Of a stretch of 64,000 nucleotides of DNA, positions 23,220 through 34,250 are shown one piece after another (position 1 is the stretch's first letter; the number at the start of each line of letters is the position of its first letter). The DNA lies in assembly GCA_022828595.1 (NCBI GenBank), contig JAKGHH010000008.1:22188378-22252377 (forward strand), given 5' to 3'. The notes beneath the pieces were generated by a model. It was not told where the DNA came from and searched no databases. It worked only from the letters and a program-made list of their open reading frames with translations. Both the position numbers and the translations under genes were made by a program. The stretch comes from Nelumbo lutea (taxonomy: Eukaryota; Streptophyta; Magnoliopsida; Proteales; Nelumbonaceae).

Positions 23220-23529
23220 TAGGGGTGTCAATTGGACCAGATTTGGCCTAATGTGATCCAGTCCAATATGAGTCCATTACAAATATATCAGGTCCAATCT
23301 TCTTTGGATCATTTTGGACTAGTCTAATTCAATGTCTGAACACTCTAATCTGTTCAAATTGGATTTAATTTAGATTTTGTTCCAATCCAGACTTGTTCCA
23401 ATCCAATAAATACTTTGGACTAGTAATTTGGACAGGTCCAATTCGATATGACTTATTGTTCCGTCCAATCCATCCAAATTGATTTTGATTTGGATGGGGT
23501 CCAACACAAAATCAGTTCATTAACACCTA
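23220..23529. mobile_element. hAT-type MITE, eroded
   Basis: Starts TAGGGGTGTCAATT and ends ATTAACACCTA, inverted and imperfect. It is internally rich in GGTCCAAT/ATTGGACC words shared with 24,439-24,785 and 60,770-60,830. No clear 8-bp target duplication remains. Confidence 0.55.
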
Positions 23530-23642
23530 GGAGGGCTTGCTTTTTTTCTGTTTTTATGGAAAAATGGCATTGATACTGAACTACTTAAAGTTTTGAATAG
23601 GTTTTCTGTCGTTGTTTTTAAATTCTTACCCCCTCCCCCCAA

Positions 23643-24308
23643 TGTTAAATTATTGTTCTGTTTTATTTATGATGAAAGGAAAAGTAAATAATTCCAATTC
23701 TTGAATGATTTTTAAACAAATTCCCTGTGATTTTAGTGTATCTTGTGAGTTGTTTAGTAATGAATTAATGATGATAGTGATAGTGGGAATAGGAGAGGAA
23801 ATTTTAACTAGAACAGTGCCAACCCGGATTTGTCAAATTTTTTTATACCAATTTAAATTGATTGAATTTAGTATCTCTAGTGGTAACTTCACCTGTTCGA
23901 ATGAGAGGAAAGGAAGTCGCTGTATTTATAGGAAACCCTGATAAGCTTTTACTTTTATTGACTAGTTGGTGATTACAACAAAAGAAAAAGAAAGAAAAAA
24001 GGAATAAAAAAAATTGCTTCATTAGAGTTGTAACAAGTTAGAAATAAGTCAAAAGTAAGGAGAACAGGGAGAAAGAGAAGAGAGGAAAAGAGAAATGAAG
24101 GGTTTTGGGAGAGAATGAATCGTGGGAAGCATTGTGCTGTTGCACTTATTTATGTACTTATTGTTAAAAGATGAAAAATTACATATATGCCCTCAATTAG
24201 TGAGTGGCAGCAATAAGAAGAGTAAAAAACATAACGGGCCTAAGGCCCACTAAGATTTGACACCCATTAATAATAAATAAAAACAAAACTCTGAGGCCCA
24301 ACTTAACA
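23643..24308 (-). repeat. Copia 3' LTR (second Copia family)
   Basis: Plus-strand ends TGTTAA...TTAACA are inverted. On the minus strand it follows a purine tract (plus strand CATTCCCCCAT just beyond 24,308), the expected polypurine position after pol. A minus-strand TATA (plus CTGTATTTATAG, about 23,912-23,923) lies inside. The left boundary rests on the terminal motif only. Confidence 0.6.
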
Positions 24309-24430
24309 GCATTCCCCCATAAATGTCAATCATGCTTAACTTGCATATATAATTATCTAATCGTTGCTTTACTACTCCTTTGGTGAGAACGCATATTGTT
24401 CTTCAAAAACTGCAAATGGAAGACATAGTT

Positions 24431-24438
24431 CTCCCATG
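24431..24438. repeat. 8-bp target-site duplication CTCCCATG
   Basis: Perfect match to 24,786-24,793. Confidence 0.88.
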
Positions 24439-24785
24439 TAGGGGTGTCAATGGACTGATTTTGGGTTGGACTCCGTCCAAATCGAAATCCATTTGGACGG
24501 ATTGACTGGACCAATAAGACATATTGAATTGGACCTAATCCATCCAAAATGAATTTATATTGGATTGGGCCAATATCTGGTCCATTAATAAAAGATAAGA
24601 ACATAGGTGTCAATGGACCAGGTTTGAATTGAAGCCAGTCTAAGTTAACAGGAATTTGAACACATTGGACAGTCTCTGGACCGGTCCAAAATATTCATTG
24701 GACTGGATTGGACCAGGTCCATTTGTAATGGATTCACATTGGACTGGACCGGATTGGACCAAATCCAGTGCAATTGACACCCTTA
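24439..24785. mobile_element. hAT-type MITE inside Copia RNase H
   Basis: 347 bp. Terminal inverted repeats TAGGGGTGTCAAT and TAAGGGTGTCAAT (one mismatch), flanked by perfect 8-bp duplications, as expected of hAT elements. An internal second TAGGTGTCAATGGACC at 24,604 suggests internal duplication or a nested relative. No coding capacity. Confidence 0.87.
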
Positions 24786-26105
24786 CTCCCATGACCACTT
24801 TTTCTTGGATGAAATGCCTATCAATCCCATTGTTCTTACTATAATCATGCTGAATTAGATTGTGAGCAACACTTATAGCCATAACCCTATACTTTACTTT
24901 TGTGCTAGATAGAACGACCATAGTCTGTTCTTACTCCGTAAGATTGGGTTTCCTCTAAGAAGAGTGTAAAAACCAGAAGTTGATCTCCTATCATCAATAG
25001 ACCAAACCCTAGTTTGTGTCAATATAAGCCTCAATGCACATATATCCATTATTAGGATATAAAACCCCTCTACCAAGATTTCACTTCAAGTAAGCCAATA
25101 TTCTTTCAGCTACTATCAAGTGTGAATTAGTCGGGAAATGCATATGCTGACTAATAACAAACATTACATATAATATATCATCCCAAGTCATACATAGATA
25201 TAACTACTTCCCCACCAATATCTAAAGCACTTCCCTATCCTTCAAAGGAATATTAGTGGAATTAGATAATCGATGGTTTGGATCAATTGGAGTGTCCATC
25301 AGTATAACTTCCAACTTACCAGTTTATTATAAAAGATCCATGACATATTTGTGTTAAGAGATAAAAATCACATGCTTAAATTGAACAACTTCAATACCAA
25401 GAAAATAACATAAACCACTCAAGTCTTTAATCTCAAATTCATCACTAAGAAAAGTCTTCAATTTGATTGTAGCCAACCGATAAGAAAGCACTGCCAAAAT
25501 AATCAAACCAAGCTCGGCGTAATTGTTTTAGTCTATATAGTGATTATTTTAATGTACACATCTTCTTTGTTTGAACATCACGATAAACCCTAGAGGGAAG
25601 TCCATGTGAACTTCCTCATGTGGTTATCCTTTAAAATGCATTCATGACATCAATCTAAAAAAGTGGCCATGAATAAAAGGTAACAACAGATAATGAGACA
25701 TGTATAGAATTCACTTTAGCCACAAGAAGAAAACTTTTTGTATAATTCACCCCATAAGTGTAAGTATAGCCCTTAGCAACCAATCACACTTTATGTCTCC
25801 TAACAGTACTATTTTCTTTATCTTTAATGGAAAATACCCATCTACAACAACCGATTAGCTATTTCCCATCAGGTTGACCAGCAATATGTCATGTGTTATT
25901 TTCCAAAAGAGTTGTTATTTCACCTTGCATGAATTGCTTCCACTCAAGTCGAGAAAGAGTCTCTATAACAATTTTTGGTGTGAAGTCTTTGGAAATGGAA
26001 ACAAGGAAGGATTTATACGAAGGAGATAGATGATGATAAGACAAGTGTTTAGAAATGCAATTACCAGTAGTGCAATGCCACTTACCTTTTCTATAACAAT
26101 TCTTG

Positions 26106-27725
26106 GAGGCAAGTGGAGGTGGCAAAGTGGTTTTAAAGCTCCTGGTTCTAATTTTATTCCTTCGATTGCTTACCAAGGATTTTGGGGGTATATGAATGAC
26201 GATATTTTTAATATTGTTGGTGAGTTCTTTAAAAATAGAAACTTCTTAAGAAAATAAATCATTCCTTCATTACTATGATCTCAAAGTTTGAGAATCCTAC
26301 TTTTATCACATATTTTAGGCCTATGGGTATGTATACAATATTAACTAAACTAATGGCCATTAAAATGAAATCCCTATTCCATAGATGAATTCCTCCTCTT
26401 CAAGATGTTTCTGTTTAGGGTAGATTGTTGCTCATGGATTGATTGATACATTACAAGAAAAAGATACAGTAGATCTAGGGGTCATGGTTATAAAATTGGA
26501 TATTTCAAAAAAACTTATAATAGTCTTGAATGGCATTATCTTTTGCGGGTTATGAGGTATTTGGGTTTTTGTGAGAATTGGTGTAAAATGATTTTTCCTT
26601 ATATAGGTCTTAGACAAAGAGATCCACTTTATCTATATTTCTTCATTTTGGTAGTGGAAGGTTTGTTAATGCTGAGAGAAATAATAAATTGGTGGGTATT
26701 TTTATTAGTAGATCAGCTCCTGAGTTACTTTTTACTGATATTTTAGTGCTCAGAAAGGCCTTTAGAGTTGAATGTCTGATCTTTAGTAAGAAGATTTCCA
26801 CAAAAGGAATAAGCATTATTAGGTGGCAGCTTAAAATGAAGGCTCTTAGTTTTGATGCTAAGTATTTAGGGGTTCCTCTTTTGTGGTAAAATGAACTGTA
26901 AGCTTAGTTTTAAAAAGGCTGCCTTAATTTCTTATGCAGGTAAATAAGTTTTGATGAAATCTGTATTACAATCTAGGCATGCCTAGTCACCGTGTGTCGA
27001 TGATTCAATTTTCAAAAAAAAGGTGTAAATGATATTGACAAAATCCAAATGTCTTTTTGTTGTTACGGCTTACTTAGGAAGCAGTACAAGTACATGCAAA
27101 ATAGTACAAAATACAAGGTTTTGAACTCTACACGTTTGTATTTGTACTCCATCCAAACTGAGACTATAGAAATAAGAACAAATCTGGATATAAATGCTCT
27201 TATTAATTGGGATAAACTGTGTAGCTTTAGAATGCCCAAGTGATTTTAGATTCGGAAAGCTAAAGTTTTGAATAGTTTTATTTTGAAGTTAGCATGGAGG
27301 TTCCTAAATAAGGAAAACTCTTTATGAGTCAGAATGCTTACAGCCAAATATCCTACGAACCATGATAAAATCGCTGGGAAAAATTGTTGGTCTTGCTTCA
27401 TGTTTGGAAACCATTAGGTACAAGACAACTTTGAAAAATATGTTTGTTGATGTGGCAGTGTAGGTGCATACAATTTCAATGTTGAATGTTTGGAACATTC
27501 CATCTAGAAATTTCATTTTGCTATTTGGTCCTCTTAATAGGGAAGCAAAAGATTTAATGGTTTAAGATTTTATGTCTATTAATGAAGAGGGTTGAAATCT
27601 TTAAAAGTTGAGAGATGTTTTTCTTGATCCTGTGGTAAATGAAATATTGAGTACTCATACTTTTACGAGGCTCTTGGATAAAATTGTTAGGACCACGGTG
27701 CAAACCAAAGGGGCATATTTTCAAC
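26106..27725 (+). pseudogene. LINE (L1-type) ORF2 reverse transcriptase, copy B
   Basis: Plus-strand blocks in order: FKAPGSNFIPSIAYQGFWGY; a finger segment around TYFRPMG; MRYLGFCENWCKM; GLRQRDPLYLYFFILVVEGL (usual GLRQGDPLSP); PELLFTDILVLRKAF, corresponding to the (F/L)ADD catalytic segment, where the ADD-type acidic pair is no longer intact (LLFTDI); KYLGVPLLW; and INWDKLCSFRMPK followed by KLAWRFLNKENSL. Stops and shifts occur throughout. The 3' remainder is at 29,102-29,488, separated by a TIR element. LINE ORF2 normally nicks target DNA and reverse transcribes its own RNA; this copy is dead. Confidence 0.85.
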
Positions 27726-27728
27726 TAA
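27726..27728. repeat. TAA flank of TIR element
   Basis: The partner flank at 29,099-29,101 reads TTA, so the 3-bp duplication typical of PIF/Harbinger shows one mismatch here. Confidence 0.5.
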
Positions 27729-29098
27729 GGCTGCTTTTGTTTGAGGTGTAAATTCAAATTTTACACTAGGGAAAAATGTGAACCGGCTGATTTTGAAAAT
27801 TTACATTGATCACGTTTGGTTTTCTATGGTGTAAATTTTCCAACTGGGTCTTGACGGAAGTTGGGTCTCAACTGAAAAGGTGAAGCAATGTTGTATACAC
27901 TGATAATAAGCATGAGCGAGCAACGCCCATAGATACCAGTGAGCTTTGTTCTCACATCTCCGCCATCCCCATGACATCCTCTTCCCTTTTCTTACCTTCA
28001 ACTTCAAGACCCGACGGCGACTGCCACCAATCTTCCCTTGCTTTAAATGCAGCTGTAGTAATGAAGAATCAAAAGTTCGGATTCCGTTGAAACCGATCAA
28101 TTTGTCTGAAATCGGGCCGGAAAACAAATTGCAAGACAAGTTAAGCAACTTTAGAGACGAAAGTTTTCTTTTCTGGATAGGAACCCGTCCAGAGAAGTTA
28201 TTTCCCTGAAGCTCGGGAAACTCTAGCATAAACTCTACCAGATTTCTGTGCCTGAAGCAGGACAACCACTGTCAAGGATGTTACTAGATTTTGCTTCGAG
28301 AAACTCTAGTAGAAAAATCATCAACAACTCAGGAACTCTTCTTCTAGAACTCTGGAACTCTTCCCTCAAGGATGATTTTGCTTCGATCAGGAAAATCATC
28401 AGCAAGAACAAGCAAAGAGAGAAAAATAAAAGTTCTAGCCTATTGAGAACCTGCTCTTCATCTTTGACAACCTGCTCTTCATCTCCAGATCCGGCTGTCC
28501 CACTATCCCACTGTTCTCTGGCTCTGACTGACTGACTCCGTGAGGTCCCACTGTCCCACTGTCCTCCGGCTCTGGCTCCGTGAAGTCCCACCCTAAGTGC
28601 TCTGAGATGGTGGAAACACCGGTCAAACCCAGTTTACCATTACAGCACTGAGAAGAGGTGCGAGCTCCAATTCATTGTCGTTTGGTACCAACCTGGGTGA
28701 AGGAACAAATGAAAACTTCTTACGCCGGTGAAGAAGCTTATGGCATGGAGGCTGAGCAAAGAAGGGGTACATATCTGCAACACCGATGGTTGAGTCTCCA
28801 ACGGAAGTTGAAGGGGAGAAGGGGGAGAGCTGCTACTTTTGGAAGTTGCAGTATTATGTAGGAACAGACGAGAGTGAAACCGGGGAGGAAGAAGAACAAG
28901 GAGAGAGAGCGAGTCCATCGAGTTTGAGAAGATGGAGTTTAACATGGATTTTATCGGTGGTAACTTTCCACTGATTTTTTGTAAAATTTACCTAAAGTGG
29001 AATTTTACACTCATCTAAGATGTAAAAGAACATCTCATCATCGAACCGGAGTGTAAAGTTTACCCTGCTTCGATTTTCCACCTCAAACAAAAACAGCC
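27729..29098. mobile_element. PIF/Harbinger-like Pack element with captured gene DNA
   Basis: 1,370 bp. Ends GGCTGCTTTTGTTTGAGGTG and, inverted, GGCTGTTTTTGTTTGAGGTG (19 of 20 identical). Further subterminal GTGTAAA and TTTTACA words lie on both sides. The ends resemble those of the Tourist MITE at 36,255 (GGCTG, TTTGGTTG, GTGTAAAT). The interior is GC-richer than its neighbours and contains an LRR-receptor fragment (minus strand) and diverged GTCCCACTGTCCCACTG-type repeats (28,495-28,570). It sits within the LINE, splitting its 3' zinc-binding domain from the polymerase. No transposase. Confidence 0.8.
27990..28265 (-). pseudogene. Captured LRR receptor-like fragment
   Basis: The minus-strand frame encodes ELQGNNFSGRVPIQKRKLSS, then LKLLNLSCNLFSGPISDKLIGFNGIRTF. 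These are two consecutive plant extracellular leucine-rich repeats of the LxxLxLxxNxFSGxIP type. After about 28,030 the frame turns basic (GGSRRRVLKLKVRKGKR), probably intron or non-exon DNA, since GTAAG follows. There is no signal peptide, kinase or full repeat array, so it cannot be a working receptor. It lies inside a TIR element, so capture is the likely origin. The donor gene is unknown. Confidence 0.72.
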
Positions 29099-29101
29099 TT
29101 A

Positions 29102-29488
29102 GAATTTCTATTGGAGTGAAATGCATCATATACTTTTCATAACTCTGTTCAAGATATTATTAACAAGGTGTGGAAACTAAAAATTCCTTCTCGGCTCTTA
29201 TGGAGAATTTGCAAAGATTTTGCTGGTACTAGAGATCAACTTTTTGACGAAGAAATTGTGGATATCAAATCTTGTTCTTTATGTGGGTATGATTATAAAA
29301 CAACTATTCATTTGCTTTGTTATTGTTCTATTGCTACAACTGTTCTTTTTGCTAGTTTGTTGGGTGTCACTCATAGGGAGAATCAATTTAGTATTGTGGT
29401 GGATTTTATTTGTTTCTTAATTTGTAGGTTCGATGATAAGCTAGGTCAGGATAGATTTCTTGCTTGGATTTCTATAGCATTTTACTAA
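29102..29488 (+). pseudogene. LINE ORF2 C-terminal zinc-binding domain
   Basis: The frame opening at 29,168 encodes VWKLKIPSRLLWRICKDF, then TRDQLF, SCSLCGYDYKTTIHLLCYC, which is the zf-RVT type pattern (W-K-x-K-(V/I)-P, then C-x2-C...H...C) at the C-terminus of plant LINE ORF2. It completes the LINE at 26,106-27,725. The 107-codon frame is open and ends at 29,488. Confidence 0.85.
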
Positions 29489-29613
29489 ATGTTAGTGGGG
29501 ACTTATACAATTCACAGGATTTGTTAAGCAAATGCTAAATAATAGAGACACATAAGAGTATACAATTATTTTATATTTTTAATTTTTAAATAATCAATAA
29601 TTATTTATATTTT

Positions 29614-29774
29614 GGGTTTGACTATGATATGGGAAAGATACGATATCTGAAAATTTATTAACCAATCAACTGGTATGCTAGCCAATCAAGTGTTATTTAT
29701 CAAAATTCATGGGTGGATTTTCATTTGTCAAAACTCTTCCGATACCATATATTTCTCGCATCATAGATTTTTCT
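29614..29774. mobile_element. 161-bp MITE
   Basis: Imperfect inverted ends: CTATGATATGGGAAAGATAC... against CTATGATGCGAGAAATATAT.... Flanked by TATATTTT at 29,606-29,613 and 29,775-29,782. The paralogous empty site is 11,447-11,454. The 8-bp duplication suggests hAT. Confidence 0.7.
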
Positions 29775-30604
29775 TATATTTTATATACTACTTTTATTTT
29801 TTTACAATACAAAAATAATACTAATTAATTTCAGCCAGGGTTGTTCAACAAATTGATGAAACTGACCATTCCGACCAACTTGACAAGTTGGTTTTCTAGT
29901 ATTTCCAATTGGCTTTGGTTCAACAATTTCCCAACCCAACCAGGTTGGATCAATTTTGCATTGGTCATTTGTAAATTGACCAAAATCGAATGATTCAACC
30001 ATGGATATATATTAATATTTTATATTTTAATATATTTTTCTAATACAGGAAAAGTGGAAAATTCCCAATTTTCTTGGTCTAAAAAATTTTATATCAAAAA
30101 TATAATTTTTTAATAATGTCACTATAATTTTTTAATTTAAATTTAATTTTTTCAATTTAAATCTTTTGAACCGATAACCAAACAAAAAATCGACCCAAAA
30201 TGATACAACCCAAGTTGGCCACTTTTCATTAGTGGCTAGTTGATTTCGGATGACCAACTCCCCAACCTAACTAGGTTGATTTGGTTGGCCAAACAACCCA
30301 TAACCGAACTAATCCAACTTGTGAATACTCCTAATTTCATCTAAATTAATAGTCTAATCTCTAATAAATAACAATAGTTTAATCTCCAATAATTATTGAA
30401 AATATATAGCAAAAATAACATAACTATTGAAAATATATTGATAATGAAAATATAAAATATAACTAATAAAATACAATAAATATTAAAAAATATATTAAAT
30501 TAGTCAATAAATAGTATAATCTCAAATAATAGTTTAATCTCTAATAAATATTAATCAATAAATTATAAAAAATATACAATAAGTACAATAAGTTATATTT
30601 AAAA

Positions 30605-30914
30605 CATGGTTTTTAAAACCGACTTGATGACCAAACCGATCAAGGGTCTGGTTAACGGGTCCAACGGTCTAACCGTTTCAACCAAACATTCGGTCCATTC
30701 TGATAAAAAAATCAAAAGAACTCAAAAAAATAAAAAAAGGTCAAAACTGTTCAAACGGTTCAAATGGTTAATCGCCTGGTTCAGCATTTCGCTTACCAAA
30801 ATCAGCGGTTTTGGGGGCAAATCTGGTTTTTGGGGGAAAACGAAACCAGTCACCTGACCAGTTCCTAGTTTTTCAGGTCCAACTGCCCAGTCTGGTCCGG
30901 TTTTGAAAACCATG
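30605..30914. mobile_element. 310-bp hAT-type MITE
   Basis: Ends CATGGTTTTTAAAACCG and, inverted, CATGGTTTTCAAAACCG. Flanked by perfect ATTTAAAA at 30,597-30,604 and 30,915-30,922. The empty paralogous site is at 12,078-12,085 in repeat copy 1. Confidence 0.85.
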
Positions 30915-31844
30915 ATTTAAAATGTTAAATAATAAGTGTTTAATCTCCAATAAATATTGAAAATTTTATGTTAAATAAAAAAATAGATTTAGACATAATG
31001 AGTGAAAATATATTTATCACAAAATATAAATAATTACTAACAATACAATAAATATTAATTTTAGTATATATAAATATATAATAAATACAAGAATTATTTA
31101 TTGAATTTAATAATCCTTAAATAATTTTTACTACTACGTCATTATTAATTTTGTAAAATATTAAGCTATTATTAATTTAAATATTATGTTATAATTATTT
31201 TTCTACTTTTAAGAAAATTTTTAAATTTGTTACATAATTTCATTATTTTTACTATTTAAAATCTAGTCATGTTAAATATTTTGTTATTTAAATATTTAAA
31301 TAATATATAAAATATTTATTTTTTCTTTAATTTTTTTTACTTTAAAGTTATTACATAATATTAAATATCTTGTTATATAATTATTTATCCATTTTTAATA
31401 TTTTGTTATTTACGATATTTTGTTATTGAAAATTTTAAATAATATTTTATTTTTAATGTTAAATTTTTATTATTTGAATAACATTTAAATTAAATAATTC
31501 AGAAACCCATAATTTATATTGTTTGTACATAATTTCATGATGAGTTTTGTTGAAATATAAAATTATTAATAATATTTATATTATTAAATCTATTATTGTT
31601 GTTTTTGTGTTTTTGATAAATATTTTAAAGTTATTATATAATTTTGTTAAAATATTTAAATAATTTTTAAAATTTTAATTCAAACTTTATTTAGATAGAT
31701 ATCCATACTACCTATAAAAGAGCGAATTCCTATTTTTTCTAGAATTTTCATCGAACATTTCTAGCCCCCTTGTCTAAGGATACAGTGGGAATAAAGAGGC
31801 CATATATGTCCTTTATTCTCACTTAAGAAACCGTTCACTTATAA

Positions 31845-32087
31845 CCAAGGTTCGAAGTATCAATACGTATCAACCCGTATTGGCCAATACATATCATGCC
31901 GGTGGCTTCCCGATACGCCCCTATAGGGGTTTTATTAGGTCAGCCACTAGTTCAGAGGGTAGTTGGGCCTTAAATTGGCCCCTTTGAACTGATTTCAAAA
32001 ATATAAGTAAAACTAAAAAAAAAGCACCGACCGAGGTCAATACGGCCTATCGGCATATCAGCTAGTTGTCAATACTTTGAACCATGG
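31845..32087. mobile_element. MITE with CCAAGGTTC ends
   Basis: Ends CCAAGGTTCGAAGTATCAA and, inverted, CCATGGTTCAAAGTATTGA. Flanked by TTATAA at 31,839-31,844 and 32,088-32,093, extendable to TTATAACCA. Superfamily uncertain (Mutator if the 9-bp reading is right). Confidence 0.6.
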
Positions 32088-32259
32088 TTATAACCAAACT
32101 GCCCATGAATTATATAGATAGTTCTGCCACCTGCAAATGCATGTACATGTTTACTAGTAGATAAAAAGTGAGGGATATGATAAATAGGAATTAGAGATAA
32201 TTTAGGAGAAAGTGGGGGAGGTATTTTCAGGGAGGATATTATTTAGGTTATTGGGAACC

Positions 32260-32263
<4 letters not shown>

Positions 32264-32297
<34 letters not shown>
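32264..32297. repeat. (GA)n microsatellite
   Basis: Seventeen GA units. Orthologous to the shorter run at 13,081-13,096 in repeat copy 1. Confidence 0.9.
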
Positions 32298-32301
<4 letters not shown>

Positions 32302-32390
32302 AGGTATTCTTTTATTGGGAAGGAAAACGTCTCATTAGTTGTTTACAAAATGACATGGAATAAAAAATAAAAAAGAGAAAAAAAAGAGAA

Positions 32391-33410
32391 AATTTCTATA
32401 TATCTATCTATCTATCTATCTCTCTCTCTTTATATACATATATATAATTTTGTTTGTGATTCAGTTAAAAATTTGTGTTTTTGGATCTTAAATTGTGTCA
32501 ATGAAATCATTAGTTCTAGTCTCTACTCTAGTGGATCTCCTCAAAATTGTAATGAGGCATATAATAAGACTAGTAATTGGGGTACATCTTTCTGAATGGA
32601 ACTTTTCAAAAATTTTGTGATGGTGTCATTAATAGTGTGAATCAAGAAAGGGTTGTTTGATTTCATTTGCTTCTTTAACGATAATTTTGTCTTGAATGCA
32701 GGGGGACCTTTGGTCTTTTCAGTGGGGTGTTGGAGCTGAACTTTTGGCATAGAGTTTTTTGTATGTTTCTAGGAATGTTAAGACAGCTACTCATGCTACA
32801 GCTTCTAATTTGTTGTGCGTCAGGACAACATATGGATTGTTTGATACATACTGGTTTTTGGATAAATGCGAATACTCTAAATGATAAGTATTAAATATAT
32901 CCTTAGCATTTAAACAATATTAAAAGGTCTTGATAGAAGCCGATGTCAATACAAGTTCGGTTTCAGTCAGGGCAAAGCCTGTTTGAGAAGTCTTTATTGC
33001 ATTGCATTGAAAATATTTTCATATTTATATATTTCATTTCATAGAGATATTCTTAATGAAAGATTGCAAAAGGATATTACAACGGAGTGAGCACAGGTTT
33101 GCCCTAATAGAAGTCGATCTCCTTGAATACATGTGGCTTAGATGGTATCTATTGAAACAACAAGTACCTGTATTAATTGTTGGAATCGCTTCTTTGAACC
33201 TTGCCCCAAATGGTAAGGTTTGTGCTTATAGGGGAAGAGAAGAACGGAACAGAAGGTGGATGCATGGAGAAGTGATTGTGCTGATGTTAATGGGGGCGTG
33301 GGGCTCCATGATATCAAATGCAAGTTGGGGGTTTGATGCTTCTTTGGTTATGGTTAATTGAATTGGGTATGTCTAGATCTAAAGTTGTATTTTAATATTA
33401 TTCAAATTTG
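32391..33410 (+). pseudogene. Possible LINE debris
   Basis: A TCTA/CT/TA simple tract covers 32,398-32,446. Around 32,680 the plus strand reads FFNDNFVLNAGGPLVFS, reminiscent of the FxxxGPWxF block of LINE ORF1. Around 33,285 it reads NGGVGLHDIK, matching the GGLGxxDIK block at the end of LINE ORF2. Frames are short and disrupted. The assignment is weak. Confidence 0.35.
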
Positions 33411-33462
33411 AACCAAGGCCGCGTTCGCTTTACCGTAAATTACTTACCAGGGTAAATGTATC

Positions 33463-33740
33463 TGGGTAAGTTTTTCTTGGGAAACACTTACCTAAATAAG
33501 TGCATTTACCCATGTTCTTTTATTTCTCATATAAATAAGGTAATGACCATTTTATCTATAAAAATTCAATATTAAAAGGGGCATTTTTGTTTCATTCAAG
33601 TGTTGATAACTTTCCCCCTACGTGGAAAAGTTATTTATTCACCTTAGAGATGGGTATCATACCTGGGAAAATAAACTTTCCCTAATCTCCATATAAATCT
33701 GAAAAAAAAAAAAACATGGGATCCTTGGTCAATGGGAACC
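33463..33740 (+). repeat. Dispersed repeat B, copy 1
   Basis: Collinear with 36,975-37,244. Shared words include GGAAACACTTA, AAGTGCATTTA, CATGTTCTTTTATTTCTCA, CATTCAAGTGTTGA and TTGGTCAATGGGAA. Non-coding, probably a MITE family, but termini were not resolved. Confidence 0.6.
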
Positions 33741-34250
33741 CATTGACCAACTTTCCCCCTCTCAAAATCCAAAAAAAGAACACCCCCAAGTATAAAAATA
33801 ATTTGAATATTTTATTAGATGAACAAAAACAAATGCAACATCAGCAAATATCATACATATAGGAGGATACCCCCTTTGATCATACCAGATTTTGAATCAG
33901 CCAGCCGGGGACCCTACCATTTGTGGCCTTACAGTTACAGAGACTACCTTTCGTCAAGGGGAAAAATGGGTCACTCCCATCTGTTTTATCCAATATTTCA
34001 GTACAATCCCCAAATTAAATATAGCATACTGCTAGCGATGGAAATAAAAAGGGTTTGGATAAATTTCTTAAAATTATCCCTACTGTTTGCATCCTTATTA
34101 TTTCTAAAAATTGACATCCCTAATAAATGCTAATGGAAAGAAATGAAATATCAAATTTGTTCATCGTTATTTTTCAAATTTTTAAAATAAAACTCAACGG
34201 ATGAAAAATTTGCCCTCTTCCCATCGGCCGTCAGCAGAAATCAGGGGCGG
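33741..34250. other. Intergenic DNA, no gene recognised
   Basis: A 104-codon frame at 33,819-34,133 has no recognisable domain. Otherwise AT-rich. Confidence 0.4.

Larger units (their letters stand above)
24309..26105 (-). pseudogene. Copia pol 3' part: reverse transcriptase and RNase H
   Basis: Minus strand, in order: HLSYHHLSPSYKSFLVSISK and EWKQFMQGEITTLLENNT (25.9-26.1 kb), the region ahead of Copia reverse transcriptase. Decayed reverse transcriptase follows at 25.1-25.8 kb. RNase H motifs are WSIDDRRSTSGFYT (about 24.98 kb) and VVLSSTKVKYRVMAISVA (24.85-24.92 kb), and the pol end KLSMIDIYGG is near 24.33 kb. Many stops; non-functional. A hAT MITE (24,439-24,785) interrupts the RNase H/tail region. 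The 5' half of the element is absent: LINE sequence begins near 26,105. Confidence 0.8.
29495..32390. repeat. AT-rich dispersed repeat, copy 3, with three MITE insertions
   Basis: Follows copy 1 (11,340-13,190) in order, including the GA run (32,264-32,297 here) and the A-rich end. It contains inserts at 29,614-29,774, 30,605-30,914 and 31,845-32,087. For the first two, copy 1 preserves the undisturbed target. Begins directly after the LINE 3' end. Non-coding. Confidence 0.65.
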
